NCBI GenBank assembly: GCA_029204225.1
Contig: CM055106.1
Coordinates: forward strand, 6,544,603-6,608,602
Source of the DNA: Diphasiastrum complanatum
Lineage: Eukaryota > Streptophyta > Lycopodiopsida > Lycopodiales > Lycopodiaceae
Direction: 5' to 3'
DNA: 64,000 nt
The notes under the pieces were generated by a model. That model did not search any database and had not been told where the DNA came from. It saw nothing but the letters and a program-made list of their open reading frames with translations. Position 1 is the first letter of the stretch. Each line of letters starts with the position of its first letter. A program made the translations under genes and the position numbers. Positions 37,752 to 48,488 of the stretch are shown one piece after another.

Positions 37752-39721
37752 CTATTCTCCTGGAGAGCCCATCTCAGAAATCTTCAAGCTAATCTCTTCG
37801 ATCGTTGAAACATTCTCCACCATCTTTTCTTGTGTTAATGTCTCCGTTTCAATTCCTTCGAACACATCGTTATTAGCATTATGTGTACATGACAATTTAA
37901 GAGAAATATTATGCAAATATAATAATTAGCAAAGCAATGTATACAAACCTCTATTCTCCTTCATCCATTCCACGCACTCTGCATCGTTGTCAATTGCAGG
38001 CAGGTGCACACCGGCCTTTCTAGCTGCAGATATAGATGTCCCAGCACCAGCTGGAAAATCCAATGCAACTCCCCCTTCCGGGCAAAATGCTGACCGCTTT
38101 GCCAATTTTCTTGTCCATTGACCACTCGGAGTGGGGCAAAAAATGAGTCTACAAGTCACTACTGAGACTAAATACATCAGAATCTAATCCTTTTGCTCGG
38201 TCGTCATGCGTGACAGGTGTGTAACCCTTTCTGGATAGAAGACGCATCTCAATAACATGCATCTGAAAAATAAAATAAATTCTTTACATTGAAATACATT
38301 ACTTTTTACAAATATATAATAAGCAAATAACAGTTTGGAAACAAAAAAATTATTCAACCACATTGAATGTTAGATTTTAGACAAACTCACATTCAATCCT
38401 CCAGGTTCTCGTCCAAACTTCTCAATTTCTCTCAAGGTCTGATATCTATGGACAGTAAAATTGCGCCTACCAATGTAGACCTCAACCTGCAAAGCATGAC
38501 TTGGAGGGCTGAACAAGATCACCCAACCACTATCATCAACAACTATCAAAGAAATGTCCAAGGCTGCCCCTAGAAGCTCATCTGACCATGTATTCCTTGT
38601 CGACCCCGTAAGAACGCCATCCGCATTATAATTTGTTGGAAGGTCGATTAGTATTAGGTCGGCAGAGTACGTGGTGCTCTTACTCTTTCTCGCTCTACGA
38701 GAGGTGCAATTTTTTTTCATGAATTTCTTCATGATATGATACTCTTCTAAATTCGTCTTAGTGGATATGCCAGCGTACATCGTGGTCAGATCAGCAAGAA
38801 GCACTTCAACATTGGACTTGACTCTAGTTTGGGCGTCAATTGCATCAACTTTCACAATATCAAAGTCCTCTTTGCTTCTTTTTAACGGATTGAAAGAAAT
38901 CTCCACCTAAAAATCAACAAAAAAAAACGATGCAAGTACACTTAACCCATGTGAGTACACTTAACCCATGGAAGTACACTTAACCCATGTGAACTTGCAA
39001 CAACACTCAACACAATAAGAAACAAAGATAAAGTTTGTACCTCCTCACTATCAGGCACCAAACTGTCTCTGAAGGGGGCATGCACCTGCTTTGAAGTCTA
39101 TCAACCAAGGACAATACTTCACCTCCCATTCACTCAGCCCTCCTTTCTTGCTCATATTGGCTTTAATAGAATACATGCTCACTTCTTTACATGTGGACAG
39201 TTGGTTCCACATGTCCATCATCAGTGGCATTTCTGAACCAATACTTCAATAAAGTATTCACACTAAACAATATTTATTCTAAGCAGTGATAAGAATCAAT
39301 TACCTCCATGCCACTCGCTTTGCAGCCAACTTAGCCTCCTCCTTTATCTCGTTTGACAAAGCAGGCTCCATCATAGAAGCCAATGGGTGAAATAGGTCCT
39401 CTCTGAATCTTAATTTCATAGAGGAAAAATACTTCACGAATGAATGTGGTCCTGATTACACAAAGTAAGAAATGATAAAGTTTGCAAAATCAACAAAACA
39501 TCCCATGAAAAACAATGTTTGCAAAATGCATAACAAATGTAATAGAAACTTAGAGGGTGTTACAAACCAACCTTTTTTGTCATCACACAACTCGAATATA
39601 GAATCAGACTCCATCAGCAACGAATCATAAAATACCTCTTTGCCAACCCATAGTCGAAAAGCCTTGTCTCCCAAGGGAATCGCGTATTGGTCCCTTGCAA
39701 CACCTCCCCCAAGGCACAACT
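37752..39721 (-). pseudogene. Permuted N6/N4-type DNA methyltransferase-like gene inside the Mutator-like element
   Basis: Exon-like blocks on the minus strand: 39572-39721, 39304-39451, 39041-39232, 38391-38906, 37949-38262 and a last one ending with TAG at 37752; most junctions are GT-AG. Block 4 contains ADLILIDLPTNYNAD, a motif IV (D-x-P-x-Y type) candidate, then a strand-helix segment ending DDSGWVILFSPPSHAL. Block 5 contains VALDFPAGAGTSISAARKAG, a clear motif I (AdoMet-binding F-x-G-x-G) after CPEGG. The order IV before I is that of the permuted (beta-class, PF01555-like) N6-adenine/N4-cytosine methyltransferases. Two blocks need a one-base shift to stay in frame, so this copy is probably dead. 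The N-terminal exons are cut off at 39722. It is not MT-A70 or a C5 methyltransferase by motif order. Confidence 0.65.
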
Positions 39722-39729
39722 GTTAAGCA

Positions 39730-41468
39730 GGTGTATGGTGCTGTAGAGAATGTCCCCATGGAAGGGCGTGAACGGTCTTGTCTTTTTTCACTTAAAAGAC
39801 AGTTTGAAGAAACATACAGATCAATGTATTGTTCAACAAATGCGAAGTAAACACATAATGCTATGTGAGGACTGGAGGCTTGCAGCCAATGCAGATGAAG
39901 CCAAATCCAAATACAATATTGTGCAAGCTTTTTGGAAAACAAGAGCAGCTTATAGTTCTCAAATACCTGTCCTTGAGGCATGGTTATCATGGTGGCACAC
40001 TAGATATTCTCATTGGGGGCGATATACAAATTCAGTAATTAACATCTTCCCTGACATTGATGTGCATATGATATTATACAATTTCAATTGAACTGTTTTT
40101 TAATTTTTGTTTTCTAATTTAATGAACTCACAGACAATTGGTGATGCTAAAGCTGCAAATATTCCAACCGTCAATATGTTTGAATCAAGACATGCTAGTT
40201 GGCTTGCTTTGGAGGGATACCGCTCCCAAATATCCCTGTATGAAGCATGCGTTGGGGACATGGTGAATGCTATTTTGTAGTCTGCTCGATATTCGTCATA
40301 CATTAAAGGTCGACACATTGGAATGGGGCCAAGTCTTGAAAAACTTATAAGTAGAGTTTCATCTGGAAAGCCAACCACTATATGTGGACAATCCTTTGTG
40401 AATATTGTGCGTGATGCAGTTGATTTTGCTTCTCTGTCTTCTTCTACAATTGCCCTGGGTGGAAATGAATAGAGCATTCCAAGGAAACGACCCGTTGCTG
40501 AGTGGGAAAAAGAAGATGAGGTTGTGTCGCATAAACCTGACATCATGTACGTGACTGTGCCTAGAAAAAATTCTTCTGCAGCAGAAGTTCCTCATCATGA
40601 ACGATTAATCAAAAAACTTTTGCAACTATCAACCTCCTTGGTAGAAAGGAACCTCCACAAGACATTATGGGCTATACGACAGATTCCCACAGGCAGTCGT
40701 GTTATTTGTATGGGCATGATAGATGGCAGAAAAAAATGTGAAAAACTAATTGCATCAGGCAAAGCAACAGAATCAGTTGTTGCCCCTTGTTTTTTTGGAC
40801 GCCACCAACATCAAAGTAGCGAGAAATTACAATATATGTGGTTTTGCCCTTCAGATGTCACACACACGTGGCTGCCAAACAAATCTATCCTTTCACCACC
40901 ATCAACAAAAGAAGAACACTAGAGTGTCACTACTGGAACGTCTCTTACCCAAGACGAGGTTGACATTCTGAACGAGGGCGGATACATTTTGGAAACCATG
41001 GGAGATACAAACCCCAACCAATCAACACTTTTTCAAAACGAATCATCACCTGCGACCATCGAGGAGCACACCACACCAGTAGAAAAGGGAAAGACACGAA
41101 GACGAAATTCCATCTTGGTAGCTGCAAAAGAAAGAATTAAAAGGGCAATCGAGCTGAAAGCCTCCATTTTGAAGGAGGAAGTCACATCAAAGTATCGTGA
41201 TGTTTCATTTTTTGTCCAGAGTTTTGCGACTAATCCCTCAGGGAGTACTTATAAAGTAAGGATATCTAAGTCGCCTGAATGCTCTTGTGAGGACTTCACG
41301 AGGAACCAATCTAAGGGAAAGTTTATTCTATGTAAACACATGTACTTTCTTTACATTGTTATTATGGGGATGGACATGGATAACAATATGGCAATGCACC
41401 AACCCATACTCGGAGTGTCTGATTTATTTCAAATACTATCTAGGGAGAGAAACATGGTTCTTTTGTGA
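39730..41468 (+). pseudogene. Mutator-like transposase, C-terminal half with SWIM finger
   Basis: Protein-like segments in order: FHLKDSLKKHT (39790 region), ANADEAKSKYN, QIPVLEAWLSWWHTRYSHWG (39970-40030), then, after a probable small intron at about 40059-40131, NMFESRHASWLALEGY and IKGRHIGMGPSLEKLISR. Near the end a SWIM zinc finger C-S-C-x14-C-K-H lies at 41280-41339, and TGA is at 41466. SWIM fingers at the C-terminus are typical of Mutator/FAR1-type transposases. In-frame TAGs (near 40278, 40471 and 40920) and shifts show decay. The catalytic DDE part upstream is missing. Confidence 0.7.
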
Positions 41469-41872
41469 ACAGTTATGTAGAAAATAGAAGTCTCTTTTAC
41501 ATTTTTGGAACAAGTATGACAAAGGGTGTGTCAAAAGAAATGTGTTTCTTTTGTGAACAATTTGTGTACGTAGGAAAACTCTCTTTTACGTTTTTCAAAC
41601 AACTGTGACAAAGGCTGTCTTATAGATGGTTTTAATATTTATATCAGCGTGCAGTTGGTGTTTCAGTCAATATATGAAAATTACATTATCTTTTTAATGT
41701 TCAACTGTATGGTTTTAGAAGCTAACTCTGATTACAAGAAATAAGATTTCATGCATTTCACTCTATCTCTATTCCTTTCTCGTTTTTCAGTCTCTCTAAC
41801 CCTTTTCAATGGAGTCAGTGTAATCGAAATTAGAAAGAACAATCCATAGATGATCTTAACTCTAAATGATAG

Positions 41873-41960
41873 CATGCCATGTGCTATCCAAAGTAGGCAG
41901 GTAAAAAATACAGAAACTCGCGGAACTCGCAGCCAATTTACTCGCAAAATGTCAAAACCC
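41873..41960 (-). repeat. Right terminal inverted repeat of the Mutator-like element
   Basis: Reads, on the minus strand, GGGTTTTGACATTTTGCGAG, pairing with the left repeat over 88 bp. Confidence 0.88.
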
Positions 41961-42442
41961 TAATAAAAGGTACTGATGGCAGCCAAAAACAACAGCATAC
42001 CAGCCCTACAACAACAGCCTACCACTTTTGGAAACCTCTTAAGATCATACACAAAAGCTTGAACACTATACACAAAGCAGTGCTCTCAATGGAGGAAGAA
42101 ACTGTGACAATGATCTATTGATCTCTCTCAAAACCTGTTCTCCACGAATTTCAGCCTAATATAGGTGAGAGAGATGATTCTCTCTCCTCTCTCTAGAACT
42201 TAGGACCCAAATTTAGGGCACCAGTAGCCTAAAATAGCCAATTTTGGCCTATATGTCCAAATAACATGATTTTGGTGTCATTTCGAAGGTCCTGAAGTTT
42301 GAGACTTCTTCAACATGAAATATATACTAAAATAAAAATATCTAGGCCTCTTTCACACGTGTGAAATGTTAGATCCAAAACTATGTACAAAAATTGCCAA
42401 TTTAGGCCTCAAAATAGCTAGGAAATGTTGACAATTTTCACA
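41961..42442 (-). repeat. Element E LTR, 5' part (482 bp)
   Basis: The minus strand begins TGTGAAAATTGTCAACATTTC at 42442, like the A and B LTRs, and carries the perfect palindrome TTTCACACGTGTGAAA and the GATCTTAAGAGGTTTCC block (near 42035). It stops at the Mutator-like insertion. Confidence 0.88.
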
Positions 42443-43149
42443 CATAATAGGCGCCAAACCTATTTGTGAGTCCCAAGATAATTTTAACTTGAGGTTAACC
42501 CACGCAGTTTAGTCAACCAGTGGCTGCGTACGCCAACCAATAGTATGCTTCCAATCTATCGGACCGGAAATTCAAATTTGCCCAAACATGAATTGTGTTT
42601 TCTGGGTCAGGCGAGTTATGTAGAGAAGCCACTATGTCAAGAATTGATTGGGCAACATGGACATAAAAAGCAATTAAAAAAAAAAACTCGTAACAGACGG
42701 CCCTTTTAAGTTTGAGAACTCCTGTAATGATTGACCATTTCTTGTTTATTAAACATGTTACTCCAAACTAAAAAGAATTCACTATATTAATACATCTGAG
42801 AAGTTTACAATTGCTAGTCTGGTGTTATGACAAACTTGTTGCTCCAAGTTTTAATTTTATCGCTATCATTACACTACTCCAAAACACTCTCAACCAAAGT
42901 ATAATGCAAAACTTTGTACTCCACATGTGAACATAGTCTTGATTCAGATTTAGATTCTACTATATTTGTCTCCATACCTCTATAGTTAGTCGCATTGGTA
43001 TGTATTAGTTTCCAAAAAAAAATTACACACTTGAAGTTTAGCCATGTCCATTTTGAGCTTCTCATGAATGATTGCCATAGCATCTTGCACAACCTTTTCA
43101 TATTACAATTCCACTTGCAAGTTGTTACTTTTCACCATGTTGGGACTAT
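42443..43149. other. Unassigned stretch
   Basis: AT-rich, no gene or named repeat seen. Confidence 0.4.
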
Positions 43150-43194
43150 TAGTCAGACAGGTGCCTATTTCAGTACGTTGACACTTGTTGAGAC

Positions 43195-43612
43195 CACGCA
43201 TGTTGGGACTTTCGATATATCAAAGCTATCAATCAATTCTTTGTAATCATCACACTTTATGTGGATGATACATTGTTGTTCAGCAACAATATCAAACTGA
43301 CAAAGGACACTAAGAGGATGGGTCCAAGTCCCATGGACCCAGGTCTAAAATTATCCAAGGAACAATGCCCACAGACCAATGAGGAGGAGGCCAAAATAAA
43401 GGGATATCCATATCAATCAATTATCGAATCCCTGATGTATGCAATGATTTCCACCAAGCCCGATCTTGCATACACCATAAGCTCCTTGAGCCAATACATG
43501 GCTAATCCTGGCACAATCCACTAGAAAGCTCTTTTCAGAATAATCAAATATGTATGGCCTACTATTGACCTTTGTATCTGCTATGTTGATGTCGATTCAT
43601 CCGATATCCATA
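43195..43612 (+). pseudogene. Ty1/copia reverse transcriptase relic
   Basis: The frame shows the catalytic YVDD box (LYVDDTLLFSNN near 43258), jumps by a deletion to MDPGLKLSKEQCPQTNEEE and continues to SLMYAMISTKPDLAYTISSL and LSQYMANPG (43430-43515). The stop at 43522 and the missing segment show it is dead. Element A starts immediately after it at 43613, so A inserted into this older copia copy. Confidence 0.85.
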
Positions 43613-44267
43613 TGTGAAAATTGTCAACATTTCCTAGCTAGTTTGAGGCCTAAATTGGCTAAAATTGTAAATAGTTTTGGTTCTGGAGTTTTGCACGTGT
43701 GAACCAGGCCACAATGTTTTTATTTACTGTATTTTTTCAGTATGATGAAGTGTCAAACTTCATACCCTTCAAAATGAGACCATTTTGATGTATTTTGGTC
43801 ATATAAGCCATTTTTAGCTATTTTTCCTATATAGGGAATATCTAGGGTCAAGTACCTTCTAGAGAGAGGAGAGAGAGTCATCTTCCTCATCCATAAATAG
43901 TAGGGAAGTCGTGGAGAACAGGTCGGAGAAACCTTTTGTATGCTTCATTGAGATCAATAGATCATTGTCATTGTTTCTTCCTCCATTGAGAGCATTGTTG
44001 TGTGTATTGTCTTCAAGCTATTGTGTATGATCTTAGGTGCTTTCCAAAAGTGGTAGGCTGATGTATTATGGACTGTATAATGCTATTTTGGGCCGCACTT
44101 GATGTTTATGGAAGTTTCCATTTGTGATAAATGCTTTTTGATCAAGTTCTTTGCATTCTAGGTAGCATAGAATGTGTTGCCAATTCCTAGCTTATGTAGT
44201 TTGGAGTGCAAGCATTCAAGCCAATGATCTTGGAGTTTAGATCCACTTAGGATCTGTATTTTTCACA
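43613..44267 (+). repeat. Element A 5' LTR (655 bp)
   Basis: Starts TGTGAAAATTG and ends TTTTTCACA directly before the primer-binding site. A TATA-like CATAAATAG lies near 43888. A CACGTGTGAA box lies near 43706. The 5' half is clearly diverged from the B LTR, whereas from about 44031 onward the two are nearly identical. Confidence 0.9.
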
Positions 44268-44279
44268 TGGTATCAGAGC
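44268..44279 (+). other. Element A primer-binding site
   Basis: TGGTATCAGAGC, complementary to initiator tRNA-Met, immediately after the LTR. Confidence 0.95.
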
Positions 44280-45439
44280 TGGTTGGCTTCTATTTACAGT
44301 AAGTATTCCATTTTTGGTGATATTTGGATGTTTGATCAAGTTCTAGCATGATTTTGCATTGCTTTGTTGATCAAATCTTACTAACCTTTGTTTTGTGAGT
44401 TGAACTTGTGGATCAAAAGCATATTTCAGGTCTATTGAAGATCAGAGGCTGAAAAGAAACTATTTTGGATCAGATCATAACACGTAATCATTTGTGATTG
44501 TGAGGCTTGTGCATATTCAATACTAACAATGTTCTTTTCAATCCTATTGTTGACAATCTCCATTCTTGGATGAACACTCTCCTTAAGTGGATGAAACTTC
44601 TCCTTAAGTGGATGACAAATGCTCTTTTGAGTGAGTTGTAATTCTCCTAAAGGCTGAGCAAAGCTCCCATTTGGATGAAAGATCCCCTTTTTTGGGTGAA
44701 CATATTGTAAGCTCCATTGTGAAGAGCATATTGTAAAGATTGTCATCAATTTTGGCATAAATTTTGGTGTACTTTGTTGAGCATGTAAGTAACTCTCCTT
44801 ATGTAATTTGATTGGAGCATTTGCTGGAAGGTGTTAACCATTATGCAAGTGTGTTTTCAGGTTCTTAACAGGTTGAGGAACATTCTCATGTGAAGTGATC
44901 TTAGATCTACATCTAAACACCAAGATTTGACAAGATAGTGAAGCTAGTCTTGTGATTCACTAAGTGTGCTCATTCATTCACCTCTAAATCTTGTATTTAT
45001 CACTTGCTGGAGTTTATAAACTTTTAGAAGTGTGGTTTACATGTGGTTTTACAGGTTGAATCAATATCTTAGTGTGTTGATCATATGTTGATCAAGTTTG
45101 TTCATTACTAGGTAATCTTGGCATCCTAGTTTTGGGTATTTTCTAAGAATGCAAGTAACTCTTCACACCATAACTTGATTTGGTCACTTGCTGGAAAGTT
45201 TGAGAGCTTAAGCAAGAGTGTGTTCAGGTTGGTTTGATTTTGTAATCCATTCTTAGTGTGTGCAAAGTGTTGCATGTGTTTCAATCTTCCTTTCTATGCT
45301 TGGAAACCATCTAGGTTCAAGATAGAAGTGTTTTAGGGTCCTAAATCTTCATAGATCTCTTTATCTATCATTTGTTGAGAGAAAAGTGAGTGCTAAGTGC
45401 TTTAGGACAGAACCTAAAAGTTGAAGAAACATTAGAATC
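44280..45439 (+). other. Element A untranslated leader
   Basis: About 1.16 kb between PBS and gag without a coding frame in sense. It contains imperfect repeats of TCCTTAAGTGGATGA near 44580. It is nearly identical to the B leader until about 45300, then diverges abruptly. Confidence 0.85.
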
Positions 45440-47237
45440 ATGGCTTCCAATGGTGGGATCATGCTAGAGTCTAGTGAAAGGTTGAGTTCATCAAACTACT
45501 CTACTTGGAAAGTGAGGATGGAGTCCTTACTTGAGTTGAATGAACTCATGGACATAGTTGCAGAAATTGAAGAGAGACCTCTCACACTTCAAGAGCAACA
45601 AAGGTTTGATAAGAAGGCCAAAAGGGCTCTTCATATCATTAAAATGAATGTTACAAATGAACTTCTCAAGGAAGTTGGAAAGTGTCAAAGTGCAAGTGAG
45701 GCATGGAATGCCTTAAAGAAGCTCTTTGAATCAAAGTCCACATCTAGGGTATTGACCCTAAGGAGACAAATATTTTCTAGTAGGCAAAGAGAGGGTGAAA
45801 GTGCTCATGCATTTATCTTGAGAGTTAAGTCCCTAAGTGATGATTTAGCATGCATTGATGAGAACATAAAAGATGGTGAAATAGTCCAAGTTATGTTGAA
45901 TGGTTTGCTAAATGAACATGCTAACCTTGTGCAAAGTTTTGCCATTCAAAGAGTCTTGCCAAGTGTGGTTGACTTGCAAGAAATCTTATTGGCTGAAGAA
46001 CATAGGTTGCAATCAAAGCTTGATGGTGCATCCTTGCAAGGTGGAGGTGAAGAGGCTTTCTTCACAAAAGGCAAATTCAAGGGCAAAGGTAAAGGCAAAG
46101 GGAAATGGTCCAAAGGTGGTAACTTTGATCATGATGATCACTCTTCCTCTTCCTCTTCTACTAAGAACAATAAGTCAAAGTTCAAGTGCTTTTATTGTGG
46201 GATAAAAGGTCATTTTGCAAATGAATGTTATAAGAAGAAAAGAGAGCAAGGAGAGAGGCAAGGAAATCTTACAATAGATGAGGAAGAACATAACACATGT
46301 GAATCACTTGTCATGACTTCAAGTTTGTTAGCCAACATAGATGATAATGATCCTTGGTGGATTGATAGTGGAGCCTCATCTCACATGACAAGACATAAGG
46401 AATACTTTACATCCTTATTGTCTTATGAGGGAGAAGGTAACATCATCTACACTGCAAATGATGGTCAATGTGACATCAAAGGCATAGGCACTATTCCTAT
46501 TTCCCTTTCAACAAATAGGAAAGCAAATCTTGAAAATGTTTTGTACATTCCTTCAATCACTAAGAATTTGCTTAGTGTAAGTCAAATGATTGACAAAGGA
46601 CTTGATGTGGAGTTCATTGGAGATGCATGTTTGATAAGTAAATGTGGATCCTTGATTGCTCAAGGTAGGAGGCATGGTAAACTTTTCAAGCTTGATGCAT
46701 GTGTGATCTCTAATCATGAAGGATGTATGGCTAGGGAGCAATTGACAAACCAAGAAGTTTGGCACAAGAGGTTGGGCCATCCCAACTTCAAATCTTTGGA
46801 GGTAATGGAAAAGAAAGAGCTTGTTCTTGGTCTCCCTAAAAGTCTTGTTGCAAACAATAGTGTTTGTGAACATTGTGCCTTGTCCAAATCTCATAGACTT
46901 GCTTATTCTAGATCTACTTCTAGATCTAAAGAAGCTTTTCAACTTGTGCATTCTGATATTCATTCTTCTAGTACAACTAGCAATGGTGGGGCAAAGATGT
47001 ATGCAACTTTCATTGATGACTTTAGTAGGTATACTTGGATCTATCTTCTTAAAAGTAAGGATGAAGTGTTTGCTGCATTTGTCAAGTTCAAGAATGAAAT
47101 GGAAAACCAATTCAATACAAAGATCAAATGCTTAAGATCTGATAATGGAGGGGAATACACCTCAAATAGGTTCAAAGACTTTTGTATAGCACATGGGATT
47201 AAGAGGGAGATGTCTAGTCCTAGGACTCCACAACAGA
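45440..47237 (+). CDS. Element A copia Gag-protease-integrase, truncated
   Basis: The ATG at 45440 is in the context conserved with element B (ATGGCTTCCAATGG). Gag (UBN2-like) covers residues about 15-230 with NYSTWKVRMESLLELNELMD; a Lys/Gly-rich linker leads to the CCHC zinc knuckle CFYCGIKGHFANEC at about residue 250. The protease box DSGASSHMT is near residue 309. Integrase has H-x3-H in WHKRLGHPN (near 440) and CEHC (near 475), first catalytic Asp in HSDI (near 506) and second in SDNGGEYT (near 567). The frame reaches PQQN and is cut before the catalytic Glu; the following 14 codons to 47281 come from the opposite strand of element C. The truncation prevents a functional integrase. Confidence 0.92.
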
Positions 47238-48045
47238 ATGTAGATTTAGAAGTTCTAATAATCTCTATTCCTAAGATATAATGAAGTTTACCAAGATCTT
47301 GAATTTCAAACTCTCTTTTGAGTGCCATCTTGATTTCATCTATATCTAGATTGTTACCACCACTTAAGATAATGTCATCAACATAGATCAAAAGTAAAGT
47401 GATATCATTTTCATTCAATCTAAAGTAGAGAGAATGATCATACTCACTCATAACAAAGTTTTGAGAAAGTAAGAAGGAATTGAGCTTAGCATACCAACTC
47501 CTTGGTGCTTGCTTTAGCCCATACAAACTCTTTTGGAGATAGCACACATGATTAGGCTCATCATGTGAAACATAGCCCTCGGGTTGCTCCATGTAAATAT
47601 CTTCATCTTTGCCACGGGTGCAAAGGTCAAGCCTTGCTTTGTAATGGCCAATAGTGCCATCTGATTTCAGCTTTTTCTTGTACACCCACTTGCAGTCGAC
47701 TACTTTTCGGTTTTCTGGCAGTGGCTCTAATGTCCATGCCTCGTTTTGTCTCATCTGCTTCAATCTTTCCCACGCTGCATGGCTACTTTCATAGTCTTCA
47801 ATCTGCATTAGTAGATCCTCATTTATGGACAAAATGATGATCGCCATTGCGCGCTCATCCTTTCTGATCCATTCAGCTCTCCTCGGGTCTCTCTCTGGAG
47901 GCTGCACCTCTGAGAGCTTAGTCACCGACCAGATGCCTTCGTCTTTCAGGAGTGTTTTGATTTTGAATTTCCAGATTCTGTAATTTGTGCCATCAAGACT
48001 GATTGCTACTCTGGTCTGGATTGTCATAGCCATATTGTGTTGCAC
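47238..48045 (-). pseudogene. Element C: copia gag-RT deletion fusion
   Basis: Read from 48045, the frame opens with a copia Gag N-terminus (LDGTNYRIWKFKIKTLL, then ERAMAIIILSINEDLL, HAAWERLKQM) and passes directly into RT (NEAWTLEPLPENRKVVDCKW, KKLKSDGTIGHYKARL). Protease, integrase and the rest of gag are missing. Within RT, between KARL and EDIYMEQPEG, most of the palm is deleted; a 25-base remnant of the TFAPVAKM region remains there out of frame. Later RT is normal, including LLIYVDDIILSG and GKLHYILGIEI, and ends at the junction with element A. It stays open for over 260 codons although enzymatically dead. No PBS is seen upstream on the minus strand. Confidence 0.85.
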
Positions 48046-48488
48046 ACCGGCATGCTAGCCGAATCAACTCCATAAAGAAATTTATTTTTTCAAAAAGTTT
48101 TTCAAAAAAAATTTATAAAAAATAAATAAAAGATCTGCAAGCTAGCACGTCGGCATGCTAGCTTTTACAACTTCATGAACAGTTTTTATTTTAATGAAAG
48201 TAAACCTATATTTATAGAGTAACACATTATTTTGTGATGGACCTATTTAAAATTTGATAAATAGCCAAATTTTTAATGTTTGAATAGCCCCTTGTCACTT
48301 TGTATAGTGAATTTATTTATCTCACTCTTAGCCATTGTTTTGAAGCAATTTACAACTCCATCTAGATCGTAATTGTTTTTGCAATGCCATCCTTGGCATG
48401 TGTATTGTTGCACCAATTTTCTACACTCATCATTAATTTATCTTTGAATGTTCATGGCACTTTGTACATGAACTAGCCATTAGCCATT
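48046..48488. other. Flank of element C
   Basis: No gene. The 12-mer CGGCATGCTAGC occurs at about 48050 and 48154. Confidence 0.5.

Larger units (their letters stand above)
37097..41960. mobile_element. Mutator-like element with 88-bp TIRs, carrying a methyltransferase-like gene
   Basis: Inverted repeats at 37097-37184 and 41873-41960 match over 88 bp with a few differences (AGTAAATTGGCTG, TTTACCTGCCTACTTTGGAT). The outer ends read GGGxxTTG. The element interrupts the LTR of element E. Nine-base flanks AGACAAAAG and TAATAAAAG agree at 6 positions, consistent with an eroded 9-bp Mutator target duplication. Inside are the 3' half of a SWIM-finger transposase (plus strand) and a divergent multi-exon DNA methyltransferase-like gene (minus strand). 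Both genes lack their 5' parts and meet near 39722, so the element looks internally deleted. Confidence 0.8.

Noticed and set aside
44432-44758. Minus frame in the A leader (also in B at 52520-52795)
   Set aside because: Present in both copies only because the leaders are nearly identical; it lies in a non-coding leader and matches no family.
46553-47110. Minus-strand frame of 185 codons opposite element A
   Set aside because: It is the antisense shadow of the well-supported gag-protease-integrase frame.
43613-48045. Element A as one complete retrotransposon with an internal inversion
   Set aside because: The inverted part has its own Gag start of a different type, and there is no 3' LTR, so two separate truncated elements are more likely.
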